NCBI GenBank assembly: GCA_965215215.1
Contig: OZ244043.1
Coordinates: 3,472,001 to 3,536,000, forward strand
Origin: CALDTK01 sp965215215
GTDB lineage: Bacteria; Bacteroidota; Bacteroidia; Chitinophagales; Saprospiraceae
Length of the DNA stretch: 64,000 bases
Reading direction: 5' to 3'
Shown in pieces: positions 17,776-29,500 of the stretch; the first letter of the stretch is position 1, and every line of letters starts with the position of its first letter. The translations under genes were made by a program, and so were the position numbers. Below the pieces are notes generated by a model. The model was not told the DNA's origin. It was given only the letters and a program-made list of their open reading frames with translations, and did not search any database.

Positions 17776-19026
17776 ATGACGTCCTTGCTCCGCACCGTTT
17801 ACGAAAGCCTCGCGCAGGCCTGGGGGCAGCTCGTGGGCAGTAAGCTGCGCACGGCGCTGTCGCTGCTCGGGGTCAGCATCGGTATCTTCTGCATCGTCGC
17901 CGTGCAAACGGCCGTAGACAGCCTAGCCGACAACGTGGTGGGCAGTCTCTCGAAGCTCGGTGACAACACCCTCTACATCCAAAAATTTCCCTGGGGCGGG
18001 GGAGAGGACTACCCCTGGTGGGAGTACCTCAAACGGCCCAACCCGACGTACGCGGAGTACGAGGCGCTCAGCGAGCGGCTGGCCGGGGTCGGGCAGGCCG
18101 GGTACTTCACCGAGGCCGGCAACCAAACCGTGAAGTGGAGGAGCAACTCGGTCCGCGGGGTCGGCGCTATCGCCTGCTCACCGGAGTTCGACAGCTTCTT
18201 CGATATACCTATCGCGCGGGGGCGCAACCTCACCCAGACCGAGTACCACTACGGGAGCAACGTCGTGGTCCTCGGCTTCAAGGTCGCCGAAGAGCTCTTC
18301 GGCCCCGTGGAGGCCGTGGGGCGGCAGGTGCGCATGTTCGGACAAAAGCTCACGGTCGTGGGGGTGATCGATAAATCCGGCGAGGACCTCATCCAGGTGC
18401 TGGACTTCGACCAGGCCGTACTGGTGAGCTACCTGTTCATCTCCAAGGTGATCAACGTCAACTCGAACACCTACGGCGGGCAGATCATGGTCCAGCCGGT
18501 GGGGGCGTCGACGCAGCAGGACATCCGCGATCAGGTAACGGTGGGGCTGCGGGCGGAACGACGCCTGAAGCCTACCGCCAAGCAGGATTTCGCGATCAAC
18601 AACCTGTCGTTCATCACGGAGTCGCTGGGTGGCATTTTCCAGGTGCTCAACCTGCTGGGCTACGTGGTCGGTGGCTTCGCGATCCTGGTCGGCGGCTTCT
18701 CCGTGGCGAACATCATGTTCGTGAGCGTGGAGGAGCGCACGAGTCTCATCGGGGTCAAAATGGCGCTCGGTGCGCCGCGCACGACCATTCTGCTCGAGTT
18801 CTTGATCGAATCGGTCGCCCTGTGCCTCATCGGAGGGGCCATCGGCATCGTGTTGGTACTTGGCGCAAGTGCAATTTTCAACACAATCATGCCCTACGAG
18901 ACCTCCCTCTCGGTCCGGAATCTGCTCATCGGAGTGGCCCTCGCGCTCGCCATCGGGGTGGTGGCCGGTATCTTTCCGGCGTTCAGGGCCAGTAAGATGG
19001 ACCCCGTGGACGCCATCCGCTCGTAA
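17776..19026 (+). CDS. ABC transporter permease, MacB/FtsX type
   Basis: A 416-residue permease: an N-terminal membrane helix with RTALSLLGVSIGIFCIVAV (about 27-45), a periplasmic MacB-like core (about 60-280) and three C-terminal helices ending with GIFPAFRASKMDPVDAIRS, the typical end of MacB/LolC-type proteins. Such permeases work with a separate ATPase and often with a membrane-fusion protein in export or lipoprotein release. Neither partner is adjacent, so this is an orphan permease in the window. ATG at 17776; divergent from queA. Confidence 0.93.
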   Translation: MTSLLRTVYESLAQAWGQLVGSKLRTALSLLGVSIGIFCIVAVQTAVDSLADNVVGSLSKLGDNTLYIQKFPWGGGEDYPWWEYLKRPNPTYAEYEALSERLAGVGQAGYFTEAGNQTVKWRSNSVRGVGAIACSPEFDSFFDIPIARGRNLTQTEYHYGSNVVVLGFKVAEELFGPVEAVGRQVRMFGQKLTVVGVIDKSGEDLIQVLDFDQAVLVSYLFISKVINVNSNTYGGQIMVQPVGASTQQDIRDQVTVGLRAERRLKPTAKQDFAINNLSFITESLGGIFQVLNLLGYVVGGFAILVGGFSVANIMFVSVEERTSLIGVKMALGAPRTTILLEFLIESVALCLIGGAIGIVLVLGASAIFNTIMPYETSLSVRNLLIGVALALAIGVVAGIFPAFRASKMDPVDAIRS

Positions 19027-19163
19027 GCGAGAAGGGGCTGCTCCCCGAATTCGTGATTGTGTGAAATTCGGCGTAAGCCAGCTTACCCAACGGACACTAC
19101 GTATTGTGAGATGACGCTAATATCTGATATAGGCGCTATCCTTGACCTCCCAGACGTGAAATC

Positions 19164-19181
19164 ACGGGCGTAACAGCCCGT
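19164..19181. other. Hairpin with GTAACA loop
   Basis: ACGGGC (19164-19169) and GCCCGT (19176-19181) enclose the loop GTAACA. It lies 138 bases after the permease stop with no T-run. The same GC-GTAACA-GC apex occurs in the terminator at 31995-32034, so it may be part of an RNA end structure. The surrounding gap (19027-19303) holds no gene. Confidence 0.4.
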
Positions 19182-19303
19182 AAGTGGAAGTAATTGGATC
19201 ATTCTACCCCCTGAATGGTATAATTTTTGGCCTAATCCTGCATTTGAACCTAATACTCGGCAGCCTTTCACTCCCACAGCGTTTTGGCCTAAGCCTATCC
19301 CAT

Positions 19304-22198
19304 ATGGATGTACGCTATGACTCAATATTAGCCCGCTCGGTACAAGTAGTGTGCGCGCTCCAGTTGGTGGCCCTCGGGTACTCCCCCGCGTGCGCGCAGA
19401 CGCCGTGTAGCCCGCGGCTCTTCGCGCAAGACACCGTATTCCTCATCGAAGGCCCGGGGCCGGCGAACTACTGCCTCACCGAGGACATCGACCTGAGCGA
19501 CTACATCGTGCGGGTCGATGGGCTGGAGGTCAGTCCGGTGGAAGACTCACGCTGCGCCGTCGATACGTCCGGTTTCGCGCCGACCCGACCCGTCAACTTC
19601 TACTCTACGTCGCAACTGCCCGGCAATGGCTTCAACGGTCCGTTCAAGCTGGAAACCTGGGACGTCGACGGAACAACCTACACGGACAGTATTTACGAAA
19701 ACGTCCGGGCGCTGGCCGAGGGCATGGCCATGCTCGATCCCGCGGGGGGGTGGTATTACAACGAGGACGAACTCGGTATCGCGGCCGACACCTCCAATTT
19801 TCGGTACTCGCAGCTCTTCCTCACCCAGCAAGTGGGTTTGCAACCGACGTTTACGATCGACCTCGAGTCGCTGGAGGTCCCCGACACCTCCCGCTCTTCC
19901 GTCGGGGCGCTCACCGCCGTGGAGTTGATCGGCGAGGGCTGGATTGAGATCGAGGTCACGGCTAGGGACAGCGGCTGCTCGGAGACGCTCGCCGTGTTTC
20001 GGGACTTCCCGCGCCCGTTGACTCGCGATACGCTGTTGCTCCGGGCCCGGGGGGACAATGCGAACGGACCTATCTGCGTCGACTTCAGCGAATTCGAGAG
20101 TACGCCCACGGGTGGGGCGCTGTGCGGTCCCCCGCAAAACGGATCGATCACCATCTCCTCGGTAGGCTGCGTCGAATACACACCGAACAACGGGTACCGC
20201 GGTCCGGACACCGCCTGCTTGGTCGTGTGCGCCGACGGGGGCACGCGCTGCGATACGACCGATTTGTTCTTCACCGTCGGAGAACCGGCCGACTGTCCCG
20301 AGATCTTTGCGCCCCGCCGCCAGAATAGTATCCTGGACAGTTGTGCGACCCCCCAACGCGTTTGTCTACCCAGCCTACCGCGCGACCCCGCCGAGTACAC
20401 GATCCGCATAGACGGCACCACCGAGACGGATCTAATCTCCTGCGGGGTTGCCGCCAATCAGGTTGCCGCTTCCTTGTTACCGGGGTCCTACTTCGTTGGC
20501 GTGGTCGACGACAGCAACGGGTGTAGCGATACGATGCGCCTCGTCGTGAGCTGCGAGACCAACGTACCGGGCGGTGAGTGCCCGGAGCTAACGGCGTCCT
20601 CCCGGTCCATCCTGCAGCTCGACGATTGCGACGATCGGGGGAGCTTCCTCGTTCGGAGCAGTAGTACCGACCCGCGCGCGCTCAACTCGACCATCAACGG
20701 GGAGCGACTCGACGGGCGCGTGGTGGACGATCAACTGTCGTGGGACCTCGACACCGGCGAGTACGACATCTTCGTGGCCGACCCGAATCGGGGCTGCGGG
20801 ACTCGTTTTAGCGTAAGCGTATCCTGCGATACGTGCGCGTTGTCCGGACCGATCCCCGCGTTGAGCGTCGAGCGGACCGTCCGGTGCGGCGGGGATTCCC
20901 TCGAGGTGTGCTTACCCGGCCCCCCGAGCGACTTCGCCGACTACCAGATCGACGTCGACGGGGAAGCTTACACCGGTAGACTCACCGGCTGCAACGTGGA
21001 AGAGACCCTCTTCATCAACCTGACGACCATGCCGAGCGGTGGGGCTACGGGACCCTACTTCGTCGATAGCTTCCGGATCAACGGGGAGTTGTTCAGCGGG
21101 GAGGTGGTCGACCGGAACGATATGGCGGACACGCTTTCCGGTTGGGACGCGGGCGCTACGTGGGTGTGGGACGATGCGGCCAACCAACTCGTCGGGGGTA
21201 ACCTCGGGGATACCTACGGCGAGCTGGCCGTCACCCAGGTGAGCTCCGGGAGTACGGCACGCCTCGGTGTACAGCGGCGTTCCCGCCCGACCGGTACGAC
21301 CCTCTCGCTCGCCGGCGACGCGCTGACGCGCCAACTCGCCTTCGACAACGGGCGGGGGTGTACGCAGACCGTCGAACTCTTCCTGGAGTGCTCCACCAAT
21401 TCTAGTTTCGAAGATTCGGTCGACGAGGGGGGCTCCGTCCAACGGTGCCTGAGCTTGGACTCCCTGGGGCAGATCGCCACGATGGAGAACGCTTGCGTCG
21501 AAAACGACGCCGCCGTCTCCTTCGAGTTTGATACCTCCACGGGGTGCGTCATCGCCGCCGGCGAACGCGTCGGTTCCACCACGGCCTGTATCGTCACGTG
21601 CGATGTCGACGGCCGGTGCGACACCACCAATTACACGGTTAACGTGCTGAGGCGCGGTGGCTCCGGTGGGCTAAGCGCCGTCAACGACACCCTACGCACC
21701 ATCTGCGGCGAGTTCGTGTCGCAGAGCGTGACCGTGAACGATGTATTCGACGGAGGTCTCGAGGCCGTTCGCGTCGTAGAGCTCCCGCGTAACGGAACCG
21801 CCTTCGCCGACAGCAGCGGCGTGCTCACCTACACCCCGAGTGCATCGTTTTGCGGGGGGGTAGACTCACTCATCTACGAGATCCTCCAAAACGGCGACAT
21901 CAGTCGGGCGACCGTACTGATCAACGTGAGCGCCGAGCTCCTCGAGGTATACACGGGATTTTCGCCGAACGGCGACGGGGAAAACGACCAGTTCGTGATC
22001 GCCGGCATCGAAAACTTCCCTACGGCGGTGGTGAGGGTCTACAATCGGTGGGGTAATCTCGTACTCGAGGAAGAGGGCTACGACAACGACTGGGAAGGTT
22101 TTTGGGACGGAAAGCGCCTGCCCGACGGCACCTACTACTACCTCATCGAGTTGCCGAACGAGGATCCGCTGAGCGGCTTCGTGCAGATTTGGCGGTAG
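19304..22198 (+). CDS. Large secreted protein with T9SS type B sorting domain
   Basis: A 964-residue surface protein. The signal peptide ends near SPACAQ; then come cysteine-rich beta repeats, including Ig-like segments of the form GCVEYTPNNGYRGPDTACLV (about 290). The C-terminal 85 residues are a gliding-motility-associated type B sorting domain (CHU_C type): YTGFSPNGDGENDQF, VYNRWGNLV and LPDGTYYYLIEL. The type IX secretion system uses this domain to export the protein and fix it to the cell surface or release it. ATG at 19304 is chosen because it places the signal peptide at the N terminus; an open frame reaches back to 19184. The repeats suggest adhesion, but this is inference. Confidence 0.87.
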   Translation: MDVRYDSILARSVQVVCALQLVALGYSPACAQTPCSPRLFAQDTVFLIEGPGPANYCLTEDIDLSDYIVRVDGLEVSPVEDSRCAVDTSGFAPTRPVNFYSTSQLPGNGFNGPFKLETWDVDGTTYTDSIYENVRALAEGMAMLDPAGGWYYNEDELGIAADTSNFRYSQLFLTQQVGLQPTFTIDLESLEVPDTSRSSVGALTAVELIGEGWIEIEVTARDSGCSETLAVFRDFPRPLTRDTLLLRARGDNANGPICVDFSEFESTPTGGALCGPPQNGSITISSVGCVEYTPNNGYRGPDTACLVVCADGGTRCDTTDLFFTVGEPADCPEIFAPRRQNSILDSCATPQRVCLPSLPRDPAEYTIRIDGTTETDLISCGVAANQVAASLLPGSYFVGVVDDSNGCSDTMRLVVSCETNVPGGECPELTASSRSILQLDDCDDRGSFLVRSSSTDPRALNSTINGERLDGRVVDDQLSWDLDTGEYDIFVADPNRGCGTRFSVSVSCDTCALSGPIPALSVERTVRCGGDSLEVCLPGPPSDFADYQIDVDGEAYTGRLTGCNVEETLFINLTTMPSGGATGPYFVDSFRINGELFSGEVVDRNDMADTLSGWDAGATWVWDDAANQLVGGNLGDTYGELAVTQVSSGSTARLGVQRRSRPTGTTLSLAGDALTRQLAFDNGRGCTQTVELFLECSTNSSFEDSVDEGGSVQRCLSLDSLGQIATMENACVENDAAVSFEFDTSTGCVIAAGERVGSTTACIVTCDVDGRCDTTNYTVNVLRRGGSGGLSAVNDTLRTICGEFVSQSVTVNDVFDGGLEAVRVVELPRNGTAFADSSGVLTYTPSASFCGGVDSLIYEILQNGDISRATVLINVSAELLEVYTGFSPNGDGENDQFVIAGIENFPTAVVRVYNRWGNLVLEEEGYDNDWEGFWDGKRLPDGTYYYLIELPNEDPLSGFVQIWR

Positions 22199-22291
22199 GT
22201 CACATCCCCGCGCCGTATACAGTAGTAATCTTTTGCATGTGTTTGGCACCCTTGTTGCTGCTCTCGCGTAGAGCAACAGCATAAACTCCCC

Positions 22292-23041
22292 ATGTACAAG
22301 AAGATTTTCCCCCTCGGTTTCGCCGCACTTTTCGCCCTCGCTTCCTGCCAGCAGGAGGCAGGAGTAACGCTCACGCAACAGGAGTCCGCGGACTGGAAGC
22401 AGGCCGTAGCGAGCCCCCAGGCCAACGCGCAAGACATCCGTCTTTACACCCAGGGCAAGCGGCTGGGTGATGCGGCCGTGATGTACGGCGCGCTCCACAA
22501 CATGCTAGCGCGCGATCCGGGCAACGACGCCCTCAAGGATTCCCTCGCCTCGATGTACTTCCGCGGCCGGATGTACGGCCAAACCGTAACCCTCACCAAG
22601 GAATTACTCGAAGACAAGCCCGACGATACGCGCTACCTCGAGATGGAGGCCGTATCGCAGAATAGCCTCGGGCTATTGGAGGAAGCCCTGGCGAGCTACG
22701 GCAAGCTACTGAAGGCCGACCCGAACCCCTACTACGCCTACCAGATCGCGACCCTCCAGTACGGCCTCAACCGGTACGAGCTCGCCGAAGCGAGCGTAGA
22801 CAACATGTTGGCCGCCGACCTCAGCAAGGAGCGCGTCAACATCAACATCGCCCAGGGACGCTCGCAGACCGTACCGATGAAGGCGGCCCTACTCAACATC
22901 AAAGGTGTGCTCCGCAAGGACGTGCACAGCAACGTGAAGCAGGCGCGCGAGTACTTCGAGCTCGCCATGGCCGAATCGCCGGACTTCCTCCTCGCCCGGA
23001 ACAACCTCAAGAGCCTCGACGAGGCGAAGGCGGTCAATTAA
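22292..23041 (+). CDS. TPR-repeat lipoprotein
   Basis: A 249-residue lipoprotein: signal peptide ending in lipobox LASC (Cys about 19), then three to four helix-pair repeats of tetratricopeptide type (for example AVSQNSLGLLEEALASYGKL and AREYFELAMAESPDFLLARN). It would sit on the periplasmic face of a membrane as a protein-interaction module. It follows the T9SS type B protein by 93 bases on the same strand and is followed by a long hairpin. Partner unknown. Confidence 0.85.
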   Translation: MYKKIFPLGFAALFALASCQQEAGVTLTQQESADWKQAVASPQANAQDIRLYTQGKRLGDAAVMYGALHNMLARDPGNDALKDSLASMYFRGRMYGQTVTLTKELLEDKPDDTRYLEMEAVSQNSLGLLEEALASYGKLLKADPNPYYAYQIATLQYGLNRYELAEASVDNMLAADLSKERVNINIAQGRSQTVPMKAALLNIKGVLRKDVHSNVKQAREYFELAMAESPDFLLARNNLKSLDEAKAVN

Positions 23042-23080
23042 GACCGGGTAGAACCTCGTCGCCCGGGCTTCGCTCCCGCG

Positions 23081-23119
23081 AAACGGTCTACGCTCCCACG
23101 TCGGGGGCGTGGACCGTTT
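23081..23119 (+). terminator. Long hairpin after the TPR lipoprotein gene
   Basis: A 17-base stem (23081-23097 with 23103-23119) closed by the loop ACGTC. All 17 pairs form in RNA; two are G-U wobbles, so the structure holds on the plus strand. The stem begins with AAA and ends with TTT but has little T-tract beyond. It lies 40 bases after the stop. Confidence 0.65.
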
Positions 23120-23279
23120 GAGTTACGGGAGGGCCCCAAAGCAACCGTCGGCGCCCCGAAGCCACTATGTAGTGTAGGCAATCTTCACATATGCGTTAGC
23201 CCCGAGACGCCGACTATCGTTCTACCTTGTCCGCGAAGGCTAGCGCCAGCACTATCCACACTATGAGACTTTGAAACCG

Positions 23280-23316
23280 GCCGGTCGCCCGAAAATCTCG
23301 GGCGATCGGCTTTTTT
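23280..23316 (+). terminator. Intrinsic terminator upstream of the giant gene
   Basis: GCCGGTCGCCCGA (23280-23292) pairs with TCGGGCGATCGGC (23298-23310) with one G-U pair, followed by six T's. It is a clear plus-strand intrinsic terminator, 239 bases from the nearest upstream stop codon, which means that something before it is transcribed. Confidence 0.88.
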
Positions 23317-23520
23317 GTGTCGGTTTCGCGCTTACATCCCACACATCGTATATGTATGGCATTTGATTTGCCTAGGCTAGGGTAAGCACCGCGCGACTTC
23401 TCCTCGAAGCCATCCCCCCCGCCGGTATAGCCTCCACCACTTCCCCCCGGTGTCGCAGGCCCGCGATTATTTGGACGGTTTTGCCGCAAGGCGAACCGGT
23501 GGTTTTGAGATGCATACCCG

Positions 23521-26500
23521 ATGAATTTAAAGCATACCCTCCTCTCGTTCTGTGCCCTCCTCGCACTGCCCCAGTTACCGCTGGCGCAAAGCGGCGTCGG
23601 CACCCTTACCCCGGACGCGGACAAGGCCCTGCACGTGCGGGCCGGTGCCGCGCAGGACCCGCTTCGGCTCGAGGGGCTGCGCCCCGGGGTCGACGGGGAG
23701 GACGATGTGGTCGTGACGGACGCGAACGGTCGGCTCCGGTACCGCTCGATCAGCGACTTAACCCTGGCCACCGAGTGGCGTAACGACCCGACGAACAGTT
23801 ACATCTACGCCTTCCGGGCCCTCAACGAGGGGACCGCGGCGGATGTCGTCGTTACGGACGCCGGCGATTTCGGTATCGGTACCACGACCCCCGCCTTCAA
23901 CTTCGATCTGTTCGGTACGGCCGCGGTGCGTACGCTGCCGGGGGGCGACGTGGACGGGAGCGGTACGGACGACTACATCGTGACCGCCGACCAGGCTACC
24001 GGGCAGCTCAAGGCGGTCGAGGTGGCCGACTTGATCTCCCAGAACGCCGAGTGGATCGACGACCTGAGCGGGAACCACATCCTCGCGCGGCGAGCCGGTG
24101 CGGCGGGTAACACGGTGGCGGTCACGGACGCCGGTTACCTCGGGATCGGCAACGCGACCCCGCAAACGCCTATACATATAACCACGGGTGCCGACGTCCA
24201 GGCGGACGGATCCGGCGGACTCCTACGCCTCCAGCGGGGAAACAATCAAATCGGCATCGACGACAACGAAATCCAGGCGTTCAACAACGGTACGGTCTCG
24301 CCGCTCTTCCTCCAGAACGACGGAAGCGAAGTTCGGATCGGTTCGTCGAGTCCGGGCACCAGCTTGCTCCACGCCTACGGAAAGGCCCAGATCCGGAGAA
24401 TGGATCCGGGAGTGATCCTGGGGATCCCCGCCACCGACGACCAGGTCGTCGTGGTGACCACCACCGGCGAGCTGCGCAAGATGCGTGCGGACGACCTGTT
24501 CGACGAGGAAGGGGAGTGGGTGGACAACGGTTCGTCTACCTACATCTACGCCAAGCGCGCGCGCGACGAAGGGTCGACCGACTACGTGGTCATCGACGAC
24601 GACGGGCAGATGGGCATCGGCTTGACCAACCCCCAGGAAAAGTTGACGATCGACAACGGCGGCATGACGCTGATGGGCACCAACGGGATCGCCTTCAATG
24701 GAGAAACCCCCTTCCCCGTAGACGCGGTCAGGGACGGCTCGCGGATTTATTCCGAGGGCAATGTTTTCGGTAAATGGAAGGACGCGCTGGTTATCGAAAA
24801 AACGGACTTCAACAACGCCGGCGTCGACGGCGGTATCGTATTCGCCAACCGGGCGGCCGGGAATACCCGCGTCAACGCGATGATCATCGACGGGGCCAGC
24901 AACATCGGTATCGCCGACGGCGACAACGACGATCTCCGGCGCCGTTTTCAGGTGGATGGCGACGTGCTGATCCACGGCGAGGGAGAGAACCTCAACGCCT
25001 CGCGCGGCCTACTGAGGTTGGTCGACGATCAGGGGGGAGATTACCTCACCCGGGATTGGGCCACCCGAGGCGTGCAGGTGCGCGACGACGGCGATTACGC
25101 CTACTTCGGCCTGAAGCGCGAAGCGGCCAACCGCATGGACGCGGTTGCCATGTGGGGCAACAACAACCAGGAAGATTTCCGCTTCATCCAGGTCGGCGGC
25201 AACATCGAGCGCGAGGTGATGACCCTGGCCGGCGACAATCGCTACGTAGGGATCGGGGTTACCGATCCACAACGCCACCTGCACGTCGGTGGTCAGGTGC
25301 GCGTCGACGATCTTCCCGCGGGCGACGCCGATCAGGACATGGTCGTCATGGCGCAGGCCGACGGCGATCTCGTGCAGGTCGCCGTGGCGGATCTCTTTCA
25401 GGAGAACGAGGACGACGACTGGGTCATCGCCGGCAACGACATCTACAACGCGAATACGGGCAACATCGGGGTCGGTGTAACGAATCCCGCCTACAAGCTC
25501 GACCTCGGGGGCTCGACGCGCCTGCGCTACGGCAGTCAGATGGTGTTCGGTAACCGCAACGAGAACCACATCCGCGGGATCAGCGATACGGAGTGGCGCA
25601 TCGCCACGCGCCAGGAGCTCAGCTTCGTCGAGGACGACGGCGCCACGCCGATCATGACCGTCCGTGGCGACCGCGGCAACGTCGGCGTCGGGACGACGAC
25701 CCCCGATGCGGGGTACGGGCTACACATCGCCACCCGATCCAAGGTCGGACCGAATACCTTCCTCCAGTTCGGCGACGATCAACAGAACCGAGTTTACTCG
25801 CCCAACCTAACCGACCTACGGGTCGTCGGCGACACGCGCATCGGCTTCCGCGACGACGGTGACACCGAGGACGTCATGACGGTGCAAACGCGTGACGAGC
25901 GCGTCGGTATCCGGACCACGACCCCCGGCCGCATCGGGGCCACCAACGAGAACGTAGCCCTCGACATCAACGGCCGCCTCCGCGTCCGTGACCTACCCAA
26001 CGGCGACGAGGACAACGACTTCTTCGTAACCGCCGACGGGCAGGGCGACCTGCGCCGTGTGCAGCTGACCGAGTTCGAGGGTCCGTGGATTCGCGACAAC
26101 GCGAACAACGTGCGACTCCGCACGGTCACCGATCAGGTAGGCATCGGTTTAACCAATCCAACCTCCTCCCTACACATCTTCGAGCCAACCGGAACGACGC
26201 GAACCGGGAACGACGGTACCATCGTACTTCAACACGGCAACAACGGGGGCATGTCGTCCATCGTGTTCCGCAGCGCGGCCAACGCCGGCTCCGACCACGC
26301 GTACATCCAGTACGAGGACGACGCGAGCGGCAACGGCGCGACGAACGAGAACGGCCTGCTCACCATCGGCATCGAGAACGACGTGCCGGGTACCGTCTGG
26401 CAGGACGACATCGCGATCATGTCGTCCGGTTACGTCGGCGTCGGAACCACCGCACCGGCCAACGACCTGCACGTGGCCGGCGGCGTGCGCATCGACGACC

Positions 26501-29500
26501 TACCGAACAACACCACCGACGCCTTCGCGGTAACGAGCGACAACAACGGCGACCTCCACCGCCAGCCCATCTCGAGTATCCGCGATAATCTGGGCAACCA
26601 CGACATGACGCTCGACCTGGTAACCGGTAATAATTCGATTCGCTACGCCCGCGACGACGCCGGCCCGGACCAGGGGATCAAGCTCACCCCGGAGAACTCG
26701 GTGATGGTCTCGAACCGGTTCCAAATGGGTAACGTCGCGGGCAACTGGATCGACGACGTGATCACCGACGCCGGGGGTAACCCGGTGAACAAAGGATTCG
26801 CCGGAAACGACGGCGCCGTGTTCGCCCCGATATACACGGGGGGTGAGAACAGCGACCTGCGGCTCTACATTCTCGACAACCCGAACGACGCCTTCAGCGT
26901 CTGGGGCAACCCCTGCGGTTCGTCGGATTGCGGCGAGATCAATAACTCCGAGGAGGTGATCCGCTTCCGGGCCGACGGCGAGATCTTCGTCGACAACCTC
27001 AAGACGGGTGGCGGTCCCGACCAAATGGTCGTGGCCGACGCCAACGGCAACCTGAAGCTCGGCGGTGCACCGGGCGGGGGCGCCAGCACGGGCGGCGACA
27101 ACTTAGGGAACCACGTTGCCGCGCTAGACATAATATTGGGCGCCAACGAGATACGTGGCCAGGGTGACTTCCGGGTCAACGGCGGCGTAGGTGGCGCGGG
27201 CACGATCAACTTCCCGAACAGTCGGGGGATGTTCTGGGGGAGCATCTACGGAACGGCTATCGTGGGCGACCTCCAAGCGAACGGCGAGGGTGGCTTGGGC
27301 GACCTCAAGCTGGAAGCAAGAGACGATATCTACCTCCAAAGTAAAGGCAACGGCGGCGACCTGCTCGCGCAGGTCGGTGGCGGAGTCGTTATGAAGGCCC
27401 GCAACGAGTTCCGGTTTTCGGCGGGTACGAACAACACCGACGACGACTTCCGTTTTTACACGGACAATCCGAACGACAACCCGGCCGACAACAACTACGG
27501 ACAGGAGCGTTTCCGCATCCAGAACAACGGTGAGATCCGCATTCAGGATCTCGCCGGCGGCGGCAACCGCGTGGTGATGGCCGACAACGACGGTATCCTT
27601 TACCCGACCAACGGATCCTCCGACGGCCTGTGGACCCGGGACAACGGAAACCAGGAGACCTACCTCGACAATTTCAACGACCAGGTCGGCATCGGTACGG
27701 CCAATCCGTTTGCGAAGCTGCACGTCACGCAGTTCACGAACCAGTTCGATCCCACGGCCCCCGGCGCTACCGCCACGGAGTTCCGTTTGGAAAACCAACG
27801 CGGGAACGGTGCCGCGTCAATTTACTTCAAGGAGGGCGCCGGCGGAGATTTCGGGATGCGTCTCACGTACGACGGGGCGGCCGTGGGTGGCAATGCCGGT
27901 GGCGGTCGGCTGCAGGTCACCCAGGCCGACGGGACACCGTACGCGTCGTTCGAGCGAACGGGTGAGGTCGGTTTCGGGGTCGTCGATCCGGAGGCAGAAG
28001 TGCACATCATGCACGAAGCGGTCGCGGGTGTCGACCACAGCGGCTTGCTCGACCCGGCGACCCTACGTATCCAGAACGAGCAAGCGCAGGGATCCGCGGC
28101 GATCGAGTTTGTCGAGGGCGACAACGCTCCCCAAAACAACAGCATGTCGATGCGCTACCACAGCACCGCCGACGGCTCCGAGAATCACTTCGAGATCCTC
28201 CGCGGACTCGCCAACGAAGGCAGCGCGACCCGCGTCCACTTCCGCGTCGAGCGCGACGGCGGGGCCGTGACCATCGGCGACTTGGCCACCGGCGCGGGTA
28301 ACCCCGACGAGTACGTCGTCGCCGACGAAAACGGTGTGCTGAGCACGCGTACGATCGCCGAGGAGCTCCTCACCCGGAGCGCGGGCAACGAAACCTACGT
28401 CAGTAACCTCGGTGACGCCTTCGGCATCGGGACGGCCAGTCCGACGAGCCGACTGCACGTAGCCGGCAACGCCCGGATCGAAACCTTCGGCACGGGTGCG
28501 AATACCGACGAGGTGGTCACCCGCGACGCGGCCGGCAACCTGCGCAGTGTTCCTTTCGCTACGTTGGAGTCCCCCTGGGACCGCAGCGCTACCGACGGTA
28601 CCTACCTCGCTACCGGCTCCGACAACGTCGGCATCGGGACCTCCACGCCGGGCGCGAAGCTCGACGTCGTCGGTACTACCCGCGTGAGCACCCTCGCCGG
28701 GGTCGGTGACCGGATGGTCATCGCCGACGCCGCCGGGCAACTCGCCCCGCAATCGCTCGCCCCGTACCTCAGTCACTGGCGGCGCACGGACGGGGCCACG
28801 GTCGACTACCTCAACTTGGTGAACGCGGGCGATCGGGTGGGTATCGGCACCACCGGTGCCCCGCAGGCCACGCTCCACGTAGTCGGGACCAGCCGGATCT
28901 CGAGCCTCGCGAACGCCACCAACGGCGAGATGGTCATGGCGAACGCCAGCGGCGATCTCTACACGCAAGTAGTGCCCGAAGAGCTCTGGCTCCGGGCGGG
29001 CACCGTGACGCAACTCGCTAACGGCGGCGACCGCGTGGGGATCGGTACCGGTACGCCGGCCGCGACCCTCGACGTCAACGGCGACGTCCGTGTAGACAAC
29101 ATGGTGACCGCCACCGGCGCCGGCGACCGGGTGGTCGTGCGCGGTGCCGACGGCATCCTCCGCCAGGCCGTAGCCGGCGAGTACGACAGCCCCTGGGTAG
29201 AAGATGCCGGTACCAACCGCGTGACGCTCAAGAACAGAGATCGTTGGGTGGGCATCGGAACCGACGCACCGGCTTCGGCCTTCCACGTCGAAGACGACGT
29301 GAACGGCAACATGGAGGTACGCCTCCAAAACCGCCGCGGGGCCGGCGCGGTACAAATGCGCTTCCGTACGGGCACGAACTCCGGCGGTTTCAACGACGAA
29401 AACAACTCGATGACCCTGCGTTACAGCAACGCATCGGACGCGCTCGAGATCACGAACGGCTACGTCAACAACAGCGTCGATTACGCCAGCCACTTCAAGG

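Larger units (their letters stand above)
23042..23520. other. Intergenic region of 479 bases with two hairpins
   Basis: No protein gene is supported. The stretch holds a long hairpin (23081-23119), about 160 bases of sequence with the small palindrome CACTATGTAGTG, then a strong terminator (23280-23316) and about 200 bases of leader before the giant gene. The order hairpin, unique sequence, terminator would suit a small RNA. Confidence 0.5.

Noticed and set aside
19184..19303. Upstream start for the T9SS type B protein
   Set aside because: It would add 40 residues before the signal peptide; the ATG at 19304 places the signal peptide at the N terminus.
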